Source: Clostridiales bacterium
GTDB lineage: Bacteria > Bacillota > Clostridia > Christensenellales > Aristaeellaceae
Assembly (NCBI GenBank): GCA_022776785.1
Contig: JALFHA010000212.1
Span: 1 to 9,759, forward strand
Length of the DNA stretch: 9,759 nucleotides
Reading direction: 5' to 3'
Part shown: positions 6,345-9,759 of the stretch, piece by piece
How positions within the stretch are numbered: position 1 is the stretch's first letter
Layout of the letters: the number at the start of each line of letters is the position of its first letter
Program-made: the position numbers and the translations under genes
The notes under the pieces: generated by a model
The model's input: only the letters and a program-made list of their open reading frames with translations
Database searches by the model: none
What the model was told of the DNA's origin: nothing

Positions 6345-6354
6345 GCCTTTTTTT
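6326..6354 (+). terminator. Orphan terminator-like hairpin
   Basis: GGCTTGC (6326-6332) pairs with GCAAGCC (6341-6347), followed by seven T at 6348-6354. It has the form of a plus-strand terminator, but no plus-strand gene lies upstream of it, and it overlaps the tRNA-Lys promoter on the other strand. It may stop antisense transcripts from entering the transporter operon. Confidence 0.5.
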
Positions 6355-6439
6355 GAAAAAATTGCATTTTCTTTTTTCCCCTTTTCGGTGTCCTGCGCGG
6401 CATGGATGCGCAGGTTTTTGCCGAAAGAACTGTGAAAAC

Positions 6440-6468
6440 TTGCATATTCTCATGGAATTTGGTATAAT
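6440..6468 (+). promoter_or_regulatory. Sigma-A promoter of the transporter-coaX-hom operon
   Basis: TTGCAT (6440-6445), 17-base spacer ending in TGG, TATAAT (6463-6468). It is the best promoter on the plus strand and shares its -35 box with the tRNA-Lys promoter. The start would be near 6475, giving a leader of about 117 bases. Confidence 0.88.
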
Positions 6469-6474
6469 GAACGC

Positions 6475-6591
6475 GATTCTGGCTGCCGCCGCCCTCGGGG
6501 CAGACCGGAAGGCCGTTTGAACCCTGTGCGCCGCGGCGTGCGGCAAAGACTTGTCGGGTATCCTCAGCGAACCCGAACGGAGGAATTGAAT
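6475..6591 (+). other. Leader region of the operon with small hairpins
   Basis: The GC-rich leader can form three short stems: CTGCC/GGCAG (6483-6503), GCCGC/GCGGC (6530-6544) and CGGGT/ACCCG (6555-6575). The loop of the third contains TCCTC (6561-6565), which could instead pair with GAGGA of the ribosome binding site (6580-6584). I do not recognise a known riboswitch. The rest of the gap from 6355 to 6440 is T-rich with no other feature seen. Confidence 0.35.
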
Positions 6592-7218
6592 ATGAACCAC
6601 GCAAAGAAATTTGACGTCCGGTACCTGACGCAGCTCGCCATTCTGGTGGCCGTTGAGCTGGTCATGAAGCTCATCGGTCTGGGCAGCGTGCCCGTCGGCC
6701 CGCTGTACATGTCCTTCCTGACGGTGCCCATCGCGGTGGGCGCGATCATTCTCGGCCCGATGGCTGGCGCAATTCTGGGCGGCGTTTTCGGCATCGTCAG
6801 CTTCCTTGATGCGATCAAGGGCGCGTCGGTGATGACCTCGGCTCTGCTGGCTGTTTCGCCGCTGCATACATTTATCCTTTGCTTCGGTATGCGCGTGCTG
6901 ATGGGTATCTGCGTGGGCTGGATGTATCGTGCGGCGGAACGCTTGCGCGCCAAGCCCGCGGTGGGCTGCTTTGCCGCTTCGCTGGCTGCGCCTGTGCTCA
7001 ACACGCTGTTTTTCATGGGCTATCTGGTGCTGGCGTTTTACAATACGGACTATGTGCAGAGCCTCGTGGCGGCCAAGGGCGCGGTCAATCCGCTGATGTT
7101 CGTGGTGCTGCTGGTAGGCGTTCAGGGCGTGGTGGAGGCCATTGTCTGCTCGGTTGCGGGCACGGCTATCGCCTGCGGCGTCCGCAAGGCACTGGGAAAT
7201 ATGCAGGCACCGCGGTAA
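6592..7218 (+). CDS. ECF transporter S component, probably for pantothenate
   Basis: A 208-residue membrane protein with about six hydrophobic segments, matching the substrate-binding S subunit of energy-coupling factor transporters. Hallmarks are PLYMSFLTVPIAVGAIILGP (37-56) followed by GAILGGVFGIVSF (59-71), and a first helix with alanines (LAILVAVEL), the type of helix that docks on the EcfT subunit. The shared EcfA/A'/T module is not in the window and must be encoded elsewhere. Substrate is inferred from context: the next gene is pantothenate kinase, so pantothenate (PanT type) is the best guess; folate or another vitamin is not excluded. The ATG at 6592 has GGAGGA 7 bases upstream. It is first in the operon, 68 bases before coaX. 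Confidence 0.85.
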   Translation: MNHAKKFDVRYLTQLAILVAVELVMKLIGLGSVPVGPLYMSFLTVPIAVGAIILGPMAGAILGGVFGIVSFLDAIKGASVMTSALLAVSPLHTFILCFGMRVLMGICVGWMYRAAERLRAKPAVGCFAASLAAPVLNTLFFMGYLVLAFYNTDYVQSLVAAKGAVNPLMFVVLLVGVQGVVEAIVCSVAGTAIACGVRKALGNMQAPR

Positions 7219-7286
7219 GGCGCCGGCCATACCGGCCCCGGCTGCTCCGCCTGCGCGCAGATTATTCAGGATAGGGGACGAAGAAC

Positions 7287-8057
7287 ATGATCTTTGTCAT
7301 GGATATTGGCAACACGAATATCAAGGCTGCCGTGTTCGAGGGCAGCCGCCTGCTCAAGCGCTGGCGCTGCGCGACGGATCCGTCGATGACCTCCGATCAG
7401 TACGGCATCATCATGGCTGATCTGTTCCGCTATCACGGGCTGAGCATGACGGGCATCGAGGGAATCATGATCTCCTCGGTGGTGCCGACGATCAACTACA
7501 CCATCGAGCACATGTGCCGCGATTACTTCGGCAAGGATCCGCGCCTGCTCGTCCCGGGCATGAAGACGGGACTTAACATCCGATATGAAAACCCGCGCGA
7601 GCTGGGCAGCGACCGCATCGCCAACGCTGTGGCGGTAGCTTCGCTCTACGGCGGTCCGTCCGTGTTCATTGACTTCGGAACGGCGACCACCTACGGCGTG
7701 GTATCCGAAAAGGGCGAGTTTCTGGGCGGCGCCATCAGTCCCGGCCTGAGAATGATGAACGCCGCGCTTGCAAGCGGAACGGCCAAGCTGCCGTCCATCG
7801 AGCTGGTGTTCCCGCCGAAGGCCATCGGCCGCACGACGGTCAGCAACATTCAGTCGGGCATTCTCTACGGCTACATCGGCTCGGTGGAGAAGATCGTCGG
7901 CCGGATGAAGGAGGAAATCGCCTGCCCGCAGGCCAAGGTCATTGCGACGGGCGGCATGGCGCATCTGGTCAAGAGCAATTCAAACGTCATCGATGAAATC
8001 AACCCCGATCTGACGCTGACGGGCCTGCGCCTGATCTACGAAAAGAACCAGTGCTGA
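7287..8057 (+). CDS. coaX: Type III pantothenate kinase
   Basis: Phosphorylates pantothenate to 4'-phosphopantothenate, the first committed step of coenzyme A synthesis, in the cytoplasm. The 256-residue length fits the type III family. Motifs in order are DIGNTNIKA at 6-14 (phosphate-binding loop of the ASKHA fold), ENPRELGSDRIAN at 101-113 with the catalytic Asp109, IDFGTATTYGVV at 128-139, GGAISPG at 147-153 and ATGG at 220-223. Nothing essential appears missing. Type III enzymes generally need a monovalent cation and are not feedback-inhibited by CoA. The start at 7287 has AGGGGA about 9 bases upstream, a weaker site than its neighbours, but the family N-terminus leaves no room for another start. 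It sits in an operon between the transporter subunit and hom. Confidence 0.96.
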   Translation: MIFVMDIGNTNIKAAVFEGSRLLKRWRCATDPSMTSDQYGIIMADLFRYHGLSMTGIEGIMISSVVPTINYTIEHMCRDYFGKDPRLLVPGMKTGLNIRYENPRELGSDRIANAVAVASLYGGPSVFIDFGTATTYGVVSEKGEFLGGAISPGLRMMNAALASGTAKLPSIELVFPPKAIGRTTVSNIQSGILYGYIGSVEKIVGRMKEEIACPQAKVIATGGMAHLVKSNSNVIDEINPDLTLTGLRLIYEKNQC

Positions 8058-8066
8058 GGTGAACGC

Positions 8067-9335
8067 ATGAAAACAGTGGGAATCGGCTTTTTGGGCTGCG
8101 GCAATATCGGCTGCGGCGTGTATCGGCTGCTTGAGCAGCAGCGCGCGCAGATGGAGGAAAACGAGGGCATTTCCTTCGATGTGCGCCAGATTCTGGTGCG
8201 CAGCACGGGCAAGCGCCGCGGCGCGGATATCCCCGACAGCCTGCTGACGACCTGCGCGCAGGACGTGCTTGCTGATCCGGAAATCGCGATCGTCATGGAG
8301 TTCATGGGCGGCGAGCAGCCAGCTGCTTCCTATATGATGCGCGCGCTCGAGGCCGGAAAAACGGTCGTCACGGCGAACAAGATGGCTCTGGCAACCCACT
8401 GGAATGAGCTCATCCGCGCGGCGCGGGAGCATGGCGCGGGCCTCTACTTCGAGGCGAGCGTCTGCGGCGCAATTCCGATCATCCGGGCGATGTGCGATTC
8501 GCTTCAGGCGAACCGGATTTCCTCGGTGACGGGCATCATCAATGGAACGACGAATTACATCCTCAGCCGCATGAGCAGTGAGGGCGCCTCCTATCAGGCA
8601 GCGCTTTCCGAGGCGCAGCGGCTCGGACTTGCTGAGCCTGACCCGACCGCGGACGTCGAGGGCTTTGACGCGGCGTACAAGCTGTCCATCCTCTCCTCGC
8701 TCGCATTCCATCGCCATGTGCCGGTGGAGAGCGTCTACCGCGAGGGCATTTCCGGCGTGACGCCGGAGGACGTCCAGTTTGGCCGCGAATTCGGCCTGAC
8801 GCTCAAGCTGCTAGCCGTGGCCAAGGAGGAAAACGGGAGAATTCAGGCGCGCGTACATCCGGCGTTCGTGCCCGATTCGCACCCGCTCGCCAGCGTGGGT
8901 GGCGCGTTCAACGCCGTCTATGTCAGCGGCCATGCCTGCGGCGAGATGATGTTCTATGGCCGCGGCGCGGGCGATATGCCCACGGCCAGCGCGCTGGTTT
9001 CCGACCTGACGATGGCGGCCAAGGAGAAGAGCCACAGGCTGCCCGCCGTCTTTGGCGATGCGGAGGACATCGCAGACGATTGGACATGCGTCCATTTTGT
9101 CCGTATGCTGGCCACGGATGAGCCGGGTGTGCTCAGCGAGCTGGCTGGTCTGTTCGCCCGCCACGGCGTGAGCATCGCCTCGATGGTGCAGAAGGGGGAG
9201 CGCGACGCGCAGGGACGCGTGCAGATCGTCTTCCTGACGCACAGGGCCTCCGAGTGCGCCGTGCGCGCGGCGATCTCGGAGATGGATGAGGCGCTGGGCG
9301 TTCAGGTCAGCATCATCCGTGTGGAAAAGGACTGA
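8067..9335 (+). CDS. hom: Homoserine dehydrogenase with ACT domain
   Basis: Reduces aspartate semialdehyde to homoserine with NAD(P)H, the branch point toward threonine and methionine. The 422-residue protein has a Rossmann nucleotide-binding start (GCGNIG, Gly10/12/15), TANK with Lys105, INGTTNYIL at 158-166, and the family signature ADVEGFDAAYKL at 195-206, where Lys205 and Asp201 fall at the expected catalytic positions. A C-terminal ACT domain (about 343-420, starting HFVRMLATDEPGVLSELAGLF) is the usual site of threonine feedback. It is not fused to aspartokinase. The ATG at 8067 is 9 bases after the coaX stop, and its ribosome binding site GAGGTGA overlaps that stop, so translation is probably coupled. 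No thrB, thrC or metA follows; a terminator closes the operon. Confidence 0.97.
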   Translation: MKTVGIGFLGCGNIGCGVYRLLEQQRAQMEENEGISFDVRQILVRSTGKRRGADIPDSLLTTCAQDVLADPEIAIVMEFMGGEQPAASYMMRALEAGKTVVTANKMALATHWNELIRAAREHGAGLYFEASVCGAIPIIRAMCDSLQANRISSVTGIINGTTNYILSRMSSEGASYQAALSEAQRLGLAEPDPTADVEGFDAAYKLSILSSLAFHRHVPVESVYREGISGVTPEDVQFGREFGLTLKLLAVAKEENGRIQARVHPAFVPDSHPLASVGGAFNAVYVSGHACGEMMFYGRGAGDMPTASALVSDLTMAAKEKSHRLPAVFGDAEDIADDWTCVHFVRMLATDEPGVLSELAGLFARHGVSIASMVQKGERDAQGRVQIVFLTHRASECAVRAAISEMDEALGVQVSIIRVEKD

Positions 9336-9380
9336 CCGGATGAAAAACGTCCGTTTTTGTGAAAAGGGTATACAGAGCTG

Positions 9381-9409
9381 CCGACGCGGGAAACCGCGCC
9401 GGTTTTTCT
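9381..9409 (+). terminator. Terminator of the transporter-coaX-hom operon
   Basis: CGCGG (9385-9389) and CCGCG (9394-9398) enclose a GAAA tetraloop; the stem extends as CCG/CGG past one A×C mismatch, then TTTTTCT at 9403-9409. It lies 46 bases after the hom stop. Confidence 0.88.
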
Positions 9410-9516
9410 GAAAGGGGAAGCGTTGCGAAAAAAAACGCTGTATAAAACTGTATATGTGAAAAATGCACAAGAATGTGAAAACCCGTCCCGCAGTCAGCCT
9501 GAAACCGGCAGGGAAA

Positions 9517-9525
9517 TGGTATGAT
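9517..9525 (+). promoter_or_regulatory. Weak extended -10 promoter candidate
   Basis: ATGGTATGAT contains the extended -10 form TGG-TATGAT (TATGAT at 9520-9525). No -35 box is seen at the right distance (GCCTGA). It could drive the small ORF at 9583. Confidence 0.3.
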
Positions 9526-9582
9526 TCTTTTGAAAAAGTTTGCAGGATTCGATCGAATTTCAGGCAAAAAAGAGGGCGTTTG

Positions 9583-9672
9583 ATGTCGAAGACGGTCAAA
9601 TGCGGCGGAAATTGCGCGAGGAGGCTGGCAAATTGTGAACAGAGGGTGAAAAACCACGCGGACGCCGAATGA
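9583..9672 (+). CDS. Candidate 29-residue Cys-containing peptide
   Basis: An ATG at 9583 follows GAGGG (9572-9576) by 6 bases and a possible promoter at 9517-9525. The peptide is basic, with three cysteines at 7, 11 and 18 (CGGNC then ANC), and has no membrane segment. I recognise no family. The frame is also open from an ATG at 9463, which lies upstream of the putative promoter. It may be a microprotein or a chance ORF. Confidence 0.25.
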   Translation: MSKTVKCGGNCARRLANCEQRVKNHADAE

Positions 9673-9759
9673 GCATAGTGAACAAAAACGGAGAAAACAA
9701 GAGAAAATAGGAGAATTCAGGAGATAAATTCGAATAACAATTTGATTTTGACCGTCATA

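Larger units (their letters stand above)
9410..9759. other. AT- and purine-rich noncoding stretch at the right edge
   Basis: These 350 bases contrast with the GC-rich coding DNA to the left and contain no recognisable gene. Visible elements are a small stem AGCGTT/AACGCT (9419-9439), TGTGAAAA at 9455 and 9474 (also at 9358), a weak promoter near 9517, a 12-bp palindrome ATTCGATCGAAT (9547-9558), a 29-codon ORF, and a purine-rich run of GGAGA/GAGAAAA units at about 9689-9727. It looks like the upstream region of a gene beyond the window. Confidence 0.55.

Noticed and set aside
9438..9454. CTGTATA repeated at a 10-base period
   Set aside because: Only two short AT-rich copies; not distinguishable from chance.
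9748..9753. TTGACC as the -35 box of a downstream promoter
   Set aside because: The window ends before any -10 box could be seen.

Overview
The window reads as ordinary chromosome from a GC-rich, endospore-forming member of the Firmicutes (Clostridia-like). The grounds are a CotF-type spore coat gene pair, strong AGGAGG ribosome binding sites, an ECF-type vitamin transporter subunit next to a type III pantothenate kinase, a tRNA with an encoded CCA end, and classical U-tract terminators. I see no phage, transposase, CRISPR array or defence genes. The species cannot be named from this sequence.

Layout, left to right. Bases 19-62 hold a terminator for a gene outside the window. A promoter with an overlapping dyad then precedes an exported SGNH/GDSL hydrolase (185-1429, +). 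This converges on a xylose-isomerase-like TIM-barrel sugar isomerase/epimerase (1615-2406, -). The gap between them holds a long hairpin and a possible gene relict. The isomerase diverges from a YgiQ-family radical SAM protein (2623-4581, +) across a promoter region of about 216 bases. A strong two-way terminator at 4586-4634 separates ygiQ from a minus-strand group: two small coat genes (4961-5134, then 4701-4946), a DMT/EamA exporter (5207-6085), and tRNA-Lys(CUU) (6196-6271) with its own promoter and terminator. From 6440 transcription runs rightward through a probable operon: an ECF transporter S component (6592-7218, probably pantothenate), coaX (7287-8057) and hom with an ACT domain (8067-9335), closed by a GAAA-loop terminator. 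The last 350 bases are AT- and purine-rich, with only a weak promoter and a 29-codon candidate ORF.

How the genes work together. The S component and CoaX form a plausible import-then-phosphorylate route for pantothenate, the first steps of salvage into coenzyme A. Hom, only 9 bases after coaX, makes homoserine for threonine and methionine. The two coat proteins correspond to the two halves of CotF and probably act together in the spore coat. The hydrolase, isomerase, radical SAM protein and exporter appear to be independent units.

No clear new system was found. The most interesting signals are the split CotF pair, a 10-bp dyad that places its ribosome binding site and start codon in a hairpin loop, the hairpin plus truncated ORF at 1466-1709, and several regulatory dyads.
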